A stretch of 64,000 bases of DNA from positions 183,157-247,156 of the forward strand of contig JAZOMZ010000002.1 of NCBI GenBank assembly GCA_045654205.1, read 5' to 3'. Origin of the DNA: Enterocola sp045654205. GTDB lineage: Bacteria; Bacteroidota; Bacteroidia; Bacteroidales; Paludibacteraceae. A program made the translations under genes and the position numbers. The notes below the pieces were generated by a model. The model was not told the origin of the DNA and searched no databases. It worked only from the letters and a program-made list of their open reading frames with translations. Shown one piece after another: positions 36,411-43,982 of this stretch. Numbering within the stretch: the first letter of the stretch is position 1; every line of letters begins with the position of its first letter.

Positions 36411-37337
36411 ATGAAACTATTTAAGAAAATATGGTTAGTGCTTATGTTAATGCCAATGTCATTAATGGCACAAAATGACGTACAAATCAGTCAACATTTG
36501 TTTACTCAAACACATTATAATCCTGCTCTTTCAGGTAATTCTATATATGCAAATGTCACTATGTTGGCACGCCACCAATTTATGGATGTAGAGGGAGCAC
36601 CTACCACAGGACTATTAAACTTTGATATTCTAGCACCTTCTATAAATTCTGGTTTTGGTTTATCAGTGATTTATGACCAATTTGGTCCACTAAACACATA
36701 TAGTGCCACAGTAAATTACGCATATCATATTCCATTCTCAGAAAATCACAAACTTTCATTTGGTTTGGGCGCAGGTGCTTCTTTCATACAATACAATGCT
36801 AGTGGCAATATTTATGAACAAGAAGGTGACCCTATTGAATATTATGACAGAGATACTCACATCAGACCAAACTTCAACTTTGGTATCCAATATCAATTGA
36901 AAAATTGGACAATCGGAGCATCTTTAACACATATTCAAGAGTTCTTTATGGAAAAAGACTTACGTTTTGCTCCTGTAAATTATTACCTTTACACAAAATA
37001 CAAATTTGAAGTGGGAAGATATTGGGATATTACCCCTGGCATCTCTGCTCACTACAATGGTGTAACAGTAAACGAAGAACTTAGCCTTATCGTAAACTAT
37101 ACAAAAGCATTGTGGTTTGGTGTAGCTTACAGAATGAGCGACCTTTTTGTAGCAGAATCTATTGTTCCAATGATAGGATTTAATATAACCGACTATGTAA
37201 GACTAGGTTATGCTTACGACTACAACCTTACTCACCTACAAGGTTATACTTCTGGAACACATGAACTATTCCTAACAATAAGATTCAAAACAAACAACGA
37301 CCAATACAAAACACCACGTTTTGCAGAGTGGAACTAA
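36411..37337 (+). CDS. PorP/SprF family type IX secretion membrane protein (module 2)
   Basis: This 308-aa protein has a signal peptide (to LMAQ), then NDVQISQHLFTQTHYNPALSGN, the family's opening motif. FGLSVIYDQFGPLNTYSATVNYAYHIPF and GYAYDYNLTHLQGYTSGTHELFL near the C-terminus are typical strands. SprF is needed for SprB secretion in Flavobacterium; here it is last in an operon behind the SprB-like and PorE-like proteins, so the same dependency is likely. Confidence 0.9.
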   Translation: MKLFKKIWLVLMLMPMSLMAQNDVQISQHLFTQTHYNPALSGNSIYANVTMLARHQFMDVEGAPTTGLLNFDILAPSINSGFGLSVIYDQFGPLNTYSATVNYAYHIPFSENHKLSFGLGAGASFIQYNASGNIYEQEGDPIEYYDRDTHIRPNFNFGIQYQLKNWTIGASLTHIQEFFMEKDLRFAPVNYYLYTKYKFEVGRYWDITPGISAHYNGVTVNEELSLIVNYTKALWFGVAYRMSDLFVAESIVPMIGFNITDYVRLGYAYDYNLTHLQGYTSGTHELFLTIRFKTNNDQYKTPRFAEWN

Positions 37338-37371
37338 TAATAGTAAAGTGGTTTAATTAAATATTACGACT

Positions 37372-39555
37372 ATGTCTAAAGCACAGATTTTACAAAAAGA
37401 GAATGAATTGATGGACAGAGCATTTGAGGATCTGTTAAACGACTATATAAATTCTCCTCATAGTAAGAAGGTTGATATAATAAGAAAAGCATATCAGTTT
37501 GCAAAAAGTGCCCATGCTGGTGTGCGACGCCGTTCGGGCGAGCCCTACATTATTCACCCTATTGCTGTGGCCCATATTGTGTGCAAAGATATAGGACTTG
37601 GTTCAACATCCATTTGTGCTGCACTTCTACACGACGTAGTAGAAGATACAGACTACACTGTAGATGACATAAAAGACCTTTTCGGAGAAAAAATAGCACA
37701 AATAGTAAAAGGGCTTACCAAAATTTCTGGCGGTGTATTTGGCGACCAAGCCTCTGCACAAGCAGAAAACTTCCGTAAGTTGATCATTACTATGTCGGAA
37801 GACATACGTGTGGTGCTAATTAAGATTGCTGATAGGCTTCACAATATGCGAACCCTAGACTCACAGTCTACAGCCAAACAATATAAGATTGCAGGTGAAA
37901 CCGAATATATTTACGCTCCGCTAGCCCACAGATTGGGTCTATTTACTATTAAAACCGAGCTTGAAGACCTTAGTTTCAAATACAACTTCCCTGAGAAATA
38001 TGAAAGTATTTCAAAACGTCTAGAAGAAGAACGCGAAAAACGCATGGCCGTTTATGACAACTTCTCTCTTCCTATTATGAACAAACTTAATAGTTATGGC
38101 TATGAGTTTGTAATGAAAGAAAGAATAAAATCTGCCTTCTCTATCTGGAAAAAAATGGAAGCAAAACGTATTCCATTTGAGGAAGTCTATGATATTCTGG
38201 GAGCCAGAATTGTATTCAAACCACATCCAGGAGCAGACGAAAGACTAGAATGCTTCAAGATTTACAACCTTATAACATCTATCTACACCCTACACCCAGG
38301 CAGAACAAGAGACTGGCTAAGTACACCAAAAGCCAATGGTTACGAGGCACTTCACGTTACGGTGATGGGTCCAGATGGTCAATGGATTGAGGTACAAATC
38401 CGTAGCCAAAGAATGGATGATATAGCAGAAAAAGGGTTGGCTGCACACTGGAACTACAAAAAAGATTATTCATCAAGTGAATCAAAAATAGAAGAATGGT
38501 TGAGCACTGTAAACGAGCTACTTAAAAATCCAGATTCTAATGCAATGCACTTCCTAGATACATTCAAACTAGCTCTATACGACACTGAAGTATTTGTTTT
38601 CACTCCAAAAGGCGAAATGAAAACCCTTCCATCTGGAGCTACAGCACTAGACTTTGCATTTGACATTCACTCAGACATAGGTATGCATTGTATTGGCGCA
38701 AAAGTTAACAACAAACTTGTGCCACTAAACTATGTACTTCAAGGTGGAGACCAAGTAGAAATCCTTACTGCAAAACAACAAGAACCTCAGCCAGAATGGA
38801 TTAACTACGTAACCACTGTTAGAGCAAAAGAAAAATTAAACACCATTTATAAGCAAAACTCAAAACTTTTCCGCCAAAAAGGCGAAAGAATTTTGCGTGA
38901 CACCCTAGAAGCATTGGGTTATGTAGTGAAAAAAGACTTCAATAATGATGTTATTAAATTGTTATTGGAGCATTTCAAACTAGAAAACTTCGAAGATGTT
39001 CTTACCAAACTAGGCAAAGAAGAAATTTCACTTATCGATGTTCCTACATTGGTAAGAAATAAACATAAAAGAATCTCCTTCACTAGCCTATTCTCTAGCA
39101 AAGGAAAAAAAGTTAAAGAGAAAGAAACTACACACAAATATTGCCTTGCACCATGCTGCAAACCTATCCCTGGCGATGATATTATCGGTTTCAAATCTGA
39201 TGAAGGAATAATTATTCACAAAAGGGATTGTCCAGAAGCATTGAGACTCAAATCTCAATATGGTCCAAAAATTGTGGAAACAAAATGGGAAGAGGCAGAA
39301 GAACAAGTCTATAACGCCACCATAGAAGTGGAAGGTATAGACAAGAAGCATATTTTAATGGATATCCTGAAAATCATTTCAGAAGATCTTGATGCCAATA
39401 TCAAAAAACTTACAGTTAATACTTTTGGCGGTATTTTCAATGCCAAGATTAATATCTACGTAAGTCACGTAAACGACGTTAAGAAAATCTGTAAAGAAGC
39501 ACTTAAGATTAATGGTATTGAACGTGCCACACGTGTAAATGAACATGATATCTAA
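37372..39555 (+). CDS. RelA/SpoT bifunctional (p)ppGpp synthetase/hydrolase
   Basis: This 727-aa protein has an HD hydrolase domain (GEPYIIHPIAVAHIV, LLHDVVEDTDYTVDDI; His and Asp metal ligands present), a RelA synthetase domain (YDILGARIVF, RTRDWLSTPKANGYEALHVTV), a TGS domain (VFVFTPKGEMKTLPSGATALDFAF), a CC/ZFD segment (CLAPCCKPIPGDDIIGF) and a C-terminal ACT domain. All catalytic motifs are intact, so both synthesis and degradation of the alarmone are expected. The end overlaps the M3 peptidase start by 17 nt. Confidence 0.95.
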   Translation: MSKAQILQKENELMDRAFEDLLNDYINSPHSKKVDIIRKAYQFAKSAHAGVRRRSGEPYIIHPIAVAHIVCKDIGLGSTSICAALLHDVVEDTDYTVDDIKDLFGEKIAQIVKGLTKISGGVFGDQASAQAENFRKLIITMSEDIRVVLIKIADRLHNMRTLDSQSTAKQYKIAGETEYIYAPLAHRLGLFTIKTELEDLSFKYNFPEKYESISKRLEEEREKRMAVYDNFSLPIMNKLNSYGYEFVMKERIKSAFSIWKKMEAKRIPFEEVYDILGARIVFKPHPGADERLECFKIYNLITSIYTLHPGRTRDWLSTPKANGYEALHVTVMGPDGQWIEVQIRSQRMDDIAEKGLAAHWNYKKDYSSSESKIEEWLSTVNELLKNPDSNAMHFLDTFKLALYDTEVFVFTPKGEMKTLPSGATALDFAFDIHSDIGMHCIGAKVNNKLVPLNYVLQGGDQVEILTAKQQEPQPEWINYVTTVRAKEKLNTIYKQNSKLFRQKGERILRDTLEALGYVVKKDFNNDVIKLLLEHFKLENFEDVLTKLGKEEISLIDVPTLVRNKHKRISFTSLFSSKGKKVKEKETTHKYCLAPCCKPIPGDDIIGFKSDEGIIIHKRDCPEALRLKSQYGPKIVETKWEEAEEQVYNATIEVEGIDKKHILMDILKIISEDLDANIKKLTVNTFGGIFNAKINIYVSHVNDVKKICKEALKINGIERATRVNEHDI

Positions 39556-41644
39556 ATCATTTAAACTTATTTTATTATTCATTATTAGTACGTTATCTAT
39601 GGCTAACGCAAACCCTTTTTTGCGAGAATTTAACCTAAAATTCTCTGCAGTTCCTTTTGACAAAATTGAATTAGACCACTATGCAGAAGCACTTGAAATT
39701 GGTCTTAAAGAGCAAGAAGAAGACATTAAAAACATAGTAGAAAACCCAGAAGAGCCTACATTTGAAAACACCATTTTAGCACTTGAAAATAGTGGGGAGG
39801 TGCTTTCTCGCGTGTGTGGAGTGCTTTTCAACCTTACCGAAGCTGAAACTTGCGACCAGCTAGACTCTATCTCAGAGAAATACTCTCCTATCCTATCTGA
39901 GGCTTCAAGTAAAATAAAACAAAACGAAGCCCTATTTGCTAGAGTAAAAAAGGTTTATGAAAATATTGAAAACTACCAAGACCCTATTAAGAAAAAACTA
40001 ATAGAAGACACATATATTGGTTTTGTTCGCTCTGGTGCAAACCTAGACAAGGAACAAAAAGAAAGAATGAAAAGCCTTTCTAGCGAGTTAAGTTTGCTTA
40101 CCTTCAACTTTGGTCGTCTTGCCCTACAAGCAACCAATGCATACACCATGCACCTTAATAATAAAGAAGACCTAGATGGGCTCCCAGAATATGCACTAGC
40201 AGCAGCCAAAGAAAAAGCCGCAGAAAAAGGTCTTGAAGGTTGGGTAATAGACCTTTCTGCACCTTCTTATATTAGTTTTATGCAATATGCCACAAATAGA
40301 GAACTTAGAAAAGAGCTTTATATGGCATACAACACCAAAACTAGCAAGGGCGACGACAACGACAACCAAGAAAATATCAAAAAAATAGTAAACAATCGCC
40401 TAGAAATGGCTCAAATCATGGGTCGCTCACACTATAGTGAACATCGCTTAGAACGCACTATGGCACAGGCAGATAGCTCTGTTTATGGCTTGCTAGACGA
40501 CCTTCACACAAAATACATGCCTCATGCTATTAAAGAAAGAGAATTAATTGCAGAGTATGCAAAAAAACTAAACAATGACCCAAATTTCACCCTAATGCCA
40601 TACGACTGGGCATTTTATAGTGAAAAATACAAAGAAGAAAAATACGCTTACAAAGAAGAAGACCTTAAGCCATATTTTGAACTAGAAAGAGTAAAAAAAG
40701 GTGTATTTGGCCTTGCCACAGACCTTTATGGCATTAAGTTCATCCCAAACAAAGAACTTCCTGTTTATCACAAAGATGTAGATTTGTTTGAAGTGTATGA
40801 TGCAGACGGCAAATTTATGGGTCTGCTTTACACAGACTTCTTCCCACGCAAAAGCAAACGTCAGGGTGCTTGGATGACAGAATTTAAAGGTCAATATCTA
40901 AATGCAGACGGCACAGATAGCAGACCACTTATCTCACTTGTTATGAACTGTACACCTCCTACAGAAGGTAAACCAGCACTTTTAACCTACGACGAAGTAA
41001 AAACATTCCTACACGAGTTTGGACACGCACTTCACGGACTTCTTTCAGACGTGCCATACGAAAGCCTAAGCGGAACAAATGTATATCGCGACTTTGTGGA
41101 ACTTCCATCACAAATAATGGAAAACTTTGCTAGTGTGCCAGCATTTTTAAACAAAACTGCTATTCACTACGAAACTGGAGAGGTAATTCCAAACGAATTA
41201 ATAGAAAAACTAAAAGCCTCTGAACAATATCTAGCAGCATATTCTTGCATCAGACAACTAAGTTTTGGCTATCTAGATATGGCTTGGCACGGTATTAAAG
41301 AGTCTTTCAACGGCGATGTAATAGAATTTGAAAGAAATGCCTGGAAGAAAACCCAACTTTTCCCTTCTATAGACGGTTGCTGTATGAGTACTCACTTCAC
41401 TCACCTATTTGCAGGTGGCTACGCAGCAGGATATTATGGCTATAAATGGGCAGAAGTGCTAGATGCCGATGCTTTTTCTGTATTCCAAGAAGCAGGGGGC
41501 ATCAATGCCGAAGTGGCAAGCCGCTTCCGCGAAAATATCCTCTCAAAAGGCAGCACCAAGCACCCAATGACGCTCTACAAAGCCTTCCGAGGCTGCGCCC
41601 CAAAAACCGACGCGCTTTTAAAACGCGATGGTATAGCGAACTAA
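39539..41644 (+). CDS. M3-family zinc metallopeptidase (peptidyl-dipeptidase Dcp-like) with signal peptide
   Basis: This 701-aa protein has a hydrophobic N-terminus (FKLILLFIISTLSMANA), which suggests export to the periplasm. It carries the M3 zinc motif HEFGHALHGLL with a downstream Glu region (FVELPSQIMENFASVPAFL) and the family block GRSHYSEHRLERTMA. It cleaves oligopeptides. The start codon overlaps the relA/spoT coding end; a second ATG at 39545 is an alternative start. Confidence 0.9.
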   Translation: MNMISKSFKLILLFIISTLSMANANPFLREFNLKFSAVPFDKIELDHYAEALEIGLKEQEEDIKNIVENPEEPTFENTILALENSGEVLSRVCGVLFNLTEAETCDQLDSISEKYSPILSEASSKIKQNEALFARVKKVYENIENYQDPIKKKLIEDTYIGFVRSGANLDKEQKERMKSLSSELSLLTFNFGRLALQATNAYTMHLNNKEDLDGLPEYALAAAKEKAAEKGLEGWVIDLSAPSYISFMQYATNRELRKELYMAYNTKTSKGDDNDNQENIKKIVNNRLEMAQIMGRSHYSEHRLERTMAQADSSVYGLLDDLHTKYMPHAIKERELIAEYAKKLNNDPNFTLMPYDWAFYSEKYKEEKYAYKEEDLKPYFELERVKKGVFGLATDLYGIKFIPNKELPVYHKDVDLFEVYDADGKFMGLLYTDFFPRKSKRQGAWMTEFKGQYLNADGTDSRPLISLVMNCTPPTEGKPALLTYDEVKTFLHEFGHALHGLLSDVPYESLSGTNVYRDFVELPSQIMENFASVPAFLNKTAIHYETGEVIPNELIEKLKASEQYLAAYSCIRQLSFGYLDMAWHGIKESFNGDVIEFERNAWKKTQLFPSIDGCCMSTHFTHLFAGGYAAGYYGYKWAEVLDADAFSVFQEAGGINAEVASRFRENILSKGSTKHPMTLYKAFRGCAPKTDALLKRDGIAN

Positions 41645-41723
41645 TTAGGAATTACCTTTACAAGGTGTTTCACAAGGATTGAAACACCAATGTATCGTAT
41701 ATGAAATTTTAACCAATAATATT

Positions 41724-42599
41724 ATGAAAAAGTTATTTTACTTATTTACAATCTTGTTTGCAGGGTTATTTGCTGCATGCGATAATGGGCAGTATGTAGA
41801 TTTAGGGTTGCCCAGTGGAACTTTGTGGTATTCAAAAAATGAGGGAGGCGATGATACTCGTTATACCTATGATGAAGCCATAAGTAATTTTGGTAGTAAA
41901 TTGCCTACTAAAGAACAATTAGAAGAGTTATATGATAAATGTACTTGGACGCGGACGTGGACAGGTAGTGGTTATAAGGTTGTTGGTCCTAATGGTAATT
42001 CCATTTATTTTCCTGCTGCGGGCTACCGCCGTTGCGATGGCACTGTGTACGGCGTGGGTTCCAAAGGAATCTATTGGTCTTCTACGCCCTATCGTTCAGG
42101 TGGCGCCCATCGCCTTAGTTTCGATTCGGACGGAGTGTACTTGTTCATCAACGATCGTTGCGGCGGTCTATCTGTTCGTTTGATTGCATCGTCATCACCG
42201 AAATATGTAGATTTAGGGTTGCCCAGTGGAACTTTGTGGTATTCAAAAAATGAGGGAGGCAATCATACTCGTTATACCTATGGTGAGGCCATAAGTAATT
42301 TTGGTAGTAAATTGCCTACTATAGAACAATTAGAAGAATTAAAAAATCAATGTACTTGGACATGGACGGGTAGTGGTTATCAAGTAGTAGGCCCTAATGG
42401 TAATTCTATTTATCTCCCTGCTGCGGGCGGCCGCCTTTGCGGTGGGGATGTGGGCGGCGTGGGTTCCTACGGGAACTATTGGTCTTCTACGCCCGATGGA
42501 TCAGATAACGCCTATGGCCTTGGCTTCAGTTCGAACAGAGTGGGCATGGGCAGCAGCAGTCGTTGCGGCGGTCTATCTGTTCGTCTTGTTCAGGATTAA
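41724..42599 (+). CDS. FISUMP-type lipoprotein made of two tandem copies with hypervariable C-terminal halves
   Basis: From the ATG at 41724 this 291-aa protein has a lipobox at FAAC. Two tandem units of 135 codons follow, each starting YVDLGLPSGTLWYSKNEGG and ending RCGGLSVRL, the Fib_succ_major (FISUMP) fold related to C-type-lectin-like/FGE folds. The first half of each unit is nearly identical. The second half (42024-42155 vs 42429-42560) differs at 23 residues, with changes almost all at codon positions 1 and 2, and is more GC-rich than its surroundings. A surface ligand-binding role is likely; its diversification is discussed in the findings. Confidence 0.85.
   Translation: MKKLFYLFTILFAGLFAACDNGQYVDLGLPSGTLWYSKNEGGDDTRYTYDEAISNFGSKLPTKEQLEELYDKCTWTRTWTGSGYKVVGPNGNSIYFPAAGYRRCDGTVYGVGSKGIYWSSTPYRSGGAHRLSFDSDGVYLFINDRCGGLSVRLIASSSPKYVDLGLPSGTLWYSKNEGGNHTRYTYGEAISNFGSKLPTIEQLEELKNQCTWTWTGSGYQVVGPNGNSIYLPAAGGRLCGGDVGGVGSYGNYWSSTPDGSDNAYGLGFSSNRVGMGSSSRCGGLSVRLVQD
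42024..42155 (+). repeat. Variable segment 1 of the FISUMP protein
   Basis: 44 codons in which about half differ from the second copy. It is followed by a 24-nt block identical to that after segment 2 (42156-42179 and 42561-42584). Conserved islands (TATTGGTCTTCTACGCCC) separate the variable sites. Confidence 0.6.
42429..42560 (+). repeat. Variable segment 2 of the FISUMP protein
   Basis: Aligned gap-free with segment 1 at a spacing of 405 nt. In the 53-codon alignment beginning one codon upstream and running through the shared tail, 17 differences are at codon position 1, 14 at position 2 and only 5 at position 3. Confidence 0.6.
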
Positions 42600-42609
42600 A
42601 ATTTAGCAA

Positions 42610-42623
42610 AGCACGTTAGTGCT
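42610..42623 (+). other. Small hairpin AGCAC-GTTA-GTGCT just after the FISUMP stop codon
   Basis: A 5-bp perfect stem with a four-base loop, 10 nt after the TAA. A hairpin at this place occurs downstream of several diversity-generating-retroelement variable repeats; the similarity may be fortuitous. Confidence 0.4.
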
Positions 42624-42662
42624 AAGCTATATCTGTAGAATCGTAATGCATCTGTAACTCTA

Positions 42663-42699
42663 ATCCGCATTTAGGTGTAAACCTAGTGCGGATTTTTTT
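42663..42699 (+). terminator. Terminator of the FISUMP gene
   Basis: ATCCGCA/TGCGGAT with an inner AGGT/ACCT helix and a T7 run. The last T's double as the -33 TTTG of the next promoter. Confidence 0.8.
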
Positions 42700-42728
42700 G
42701 ATATTATCCCACAAAAATATTACCTTTG
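42697..42728 (+). promoter_or_regulatory. Promoter of the DUF3800 gene with an unusually long leader
   Basis: TTTG (42697-42700), a 20-nt spacer and TACCTTTG (42721-42728). The ATG is nearly 200 nt downstream. The leader holds the family E palindrome (42797-42815), an AACGCA/TGCGTT hairpin, and an AATCTT/AAGATT hairpin close to the ribosome site, so post-transcriptional control or a small RNA is possible. No short ORF of note is seen. Confidence 0.5.
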
Positions 42729-42796
42729 CGAAAGCTCTTGTACCTCAAGCAAGGGTTAGGTCTTGATTACATTTTGTGAACGTTATTTGTGTAGGG

Positions 42797-42815
42797 ACAT
42801 AGCGGCTATGTCCGT
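42797..42815. repeat. Short palindrome, family E copy 2 (GGACATAGCggCTATGTCC)
   Basis: Matches the palindrome at 25024-25041 outside the central bases. It lies in the leader of the DUF3800 gene. Confidence 0.5.
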
Positions 42816-42924
42816 AATGCAATAACAAAGAATGTATAACGCAAACCTCATGCGTTGAACATCCTTTATTAACTAGAATTATTAATCTTAATTTTTAATC
42901 AAGATTTTATTAATCAAATAATTT

Positions 42925-43668
42925 ATGAAAGAAAAGTATTATTTATTCTTAGATGAATGTGGAGATCAAAATATAGCAAATTTTGACCCATCGTTTCCTA
43001 TTTTTACATTATGTGGTATTATTGTATCAGAAGAACAATTACAAGTATTGTCTGTTCAAATCAGTGAATTAAAAAGAGATTTCTGGGGAGATAGAAAAAT
43101 AATATTACATTCTAGGGATATAAGAAAGTGTCAAAATGGTTTTGAGATTCTTTTTAATCTAAATACCAAACATAATTTTTATGAACGTATAAATCAGATT
43201 TTAGGTCAAGATATTTATACAATTATTTGTTGTGCTATATTAAAAGAACCATATATTAGGCAGTATGGAAAACTAAATGATGTTTACGGTCAGTCACTTT
43301 CATTTATTATGGAACGCACTGTATTTTATCTAGATAGCCTTAATAAATCTGATATAGAGTTGACAACTATAATTGAGAAAAGAGGTAAAAAGGAAGATGC
43401 TACCTTATTAGCTTATTATAATTCATTGTTTGATAGAGGCACATATTGGGTGAGCGCTGAGCGTATAAAATCTTATTTTAAATCATTTCAAATGAAAGCG
43501 AAACAGGAAGATGTGATAGGTCTTCAGGTGGCAGATTTAATTGCTTATCCAATTACACGACATATTTTGGATGAAAATGCAGTAAACTTGTCTTTTGATA
43601 TTATAAAACGTAATATTTATACAAAAGATGATAAGTTGTATGGTATGAAAGTATTTCCTAAGAAATAA
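42925..43668 (+). CDS. DUF3800 domain protein
   Basis: This 247-aa cytoplasmic protein has the DUF3800 signatures: N-terminal YYLFLDECGDQN, KIILHSRDIRK and C-terminal GLQVADLIAYPITR. Together these conserved acidic residues suggest an RNase H-like nuclease fold. The family is frequent in mobile and defence-related regions, but its function is unproven. Its AT-richness, long leader and position beside the variable FISUMP gene mark this as an accessory pocket between relA and glgP. Confidence 0.85.
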   Translation: MKEKYYLFLDECGDQNIANFDPSFPIFTLCGIIVSEEQLQVLSVQISELKRDFWGDRKIILHSRDIRKCQNGFEILFNLNTKHNFYERINQILGQDIYTIICCAILKEPYIRQYGKLNDVYGQSLSFIMERTVFYLDSLNKSDIELTTIIEKRGKKEDATLLAYYNSLFDRGTYWVSAERIKSYFKSFQMKAKQEDVIGLQVADLIAYPITRHILDENAVNLSFDIIKRNIYTKDDKLYGMKVFPKK

Positions 43669-43982
43669 GAAGTATATAAACAAAAAAGAGTCGCTAAATT
43701 GCAACCCTTTCCCGACCGGGGACACCCCAATCCTATTAAGTACAATGACTTAATCTTTTCACAAAGATAATACTTAATTTCTCAACAACCAAATTTTGTT
43801 ATCAATATTTTAAATTTTAGGGCAAACCGAATATTCTTTCAACAAAAAGTCCGATTTTCTATAAAAAAACTTGAAATTGCAAAAATAAACCTTATCTTTG
43901 CACTCGTGTTTTGTTGCACATATTATATACTTTTGAGTAAAAACAAACAAATTTAAATAATTATTAACTTTAAACTTTAGAA
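43669..43982. other. Gene-free stretch before the glycogen phosphorylase gene
   Basis: It holds the glgP promoter, a long AT-rich leader, and a short GC-rich island at about 43709-43733 (CCCGACCGGGG) that stands out from its surroundings. I see no ORF or RNA gene here. Confidence 0.5.
43871..43900 (+). promoter_or_regulatory. Promoter of glycogen phosphorylase
   Basis: TTG (43871-43873), a 19-nt spacer and TATCTTTG (43893-43900), about 80 nt upstream of the ATG. A second TATACTTTTG lies at about 43926. Confidence 0.6.

Noticed and set aside
42925..43668. DUF3800 gene as the DGR accessory protein or part of a defence island
   Set aside because: No reverse transcriptase, accessory gene or other defence gene is visible beside it.
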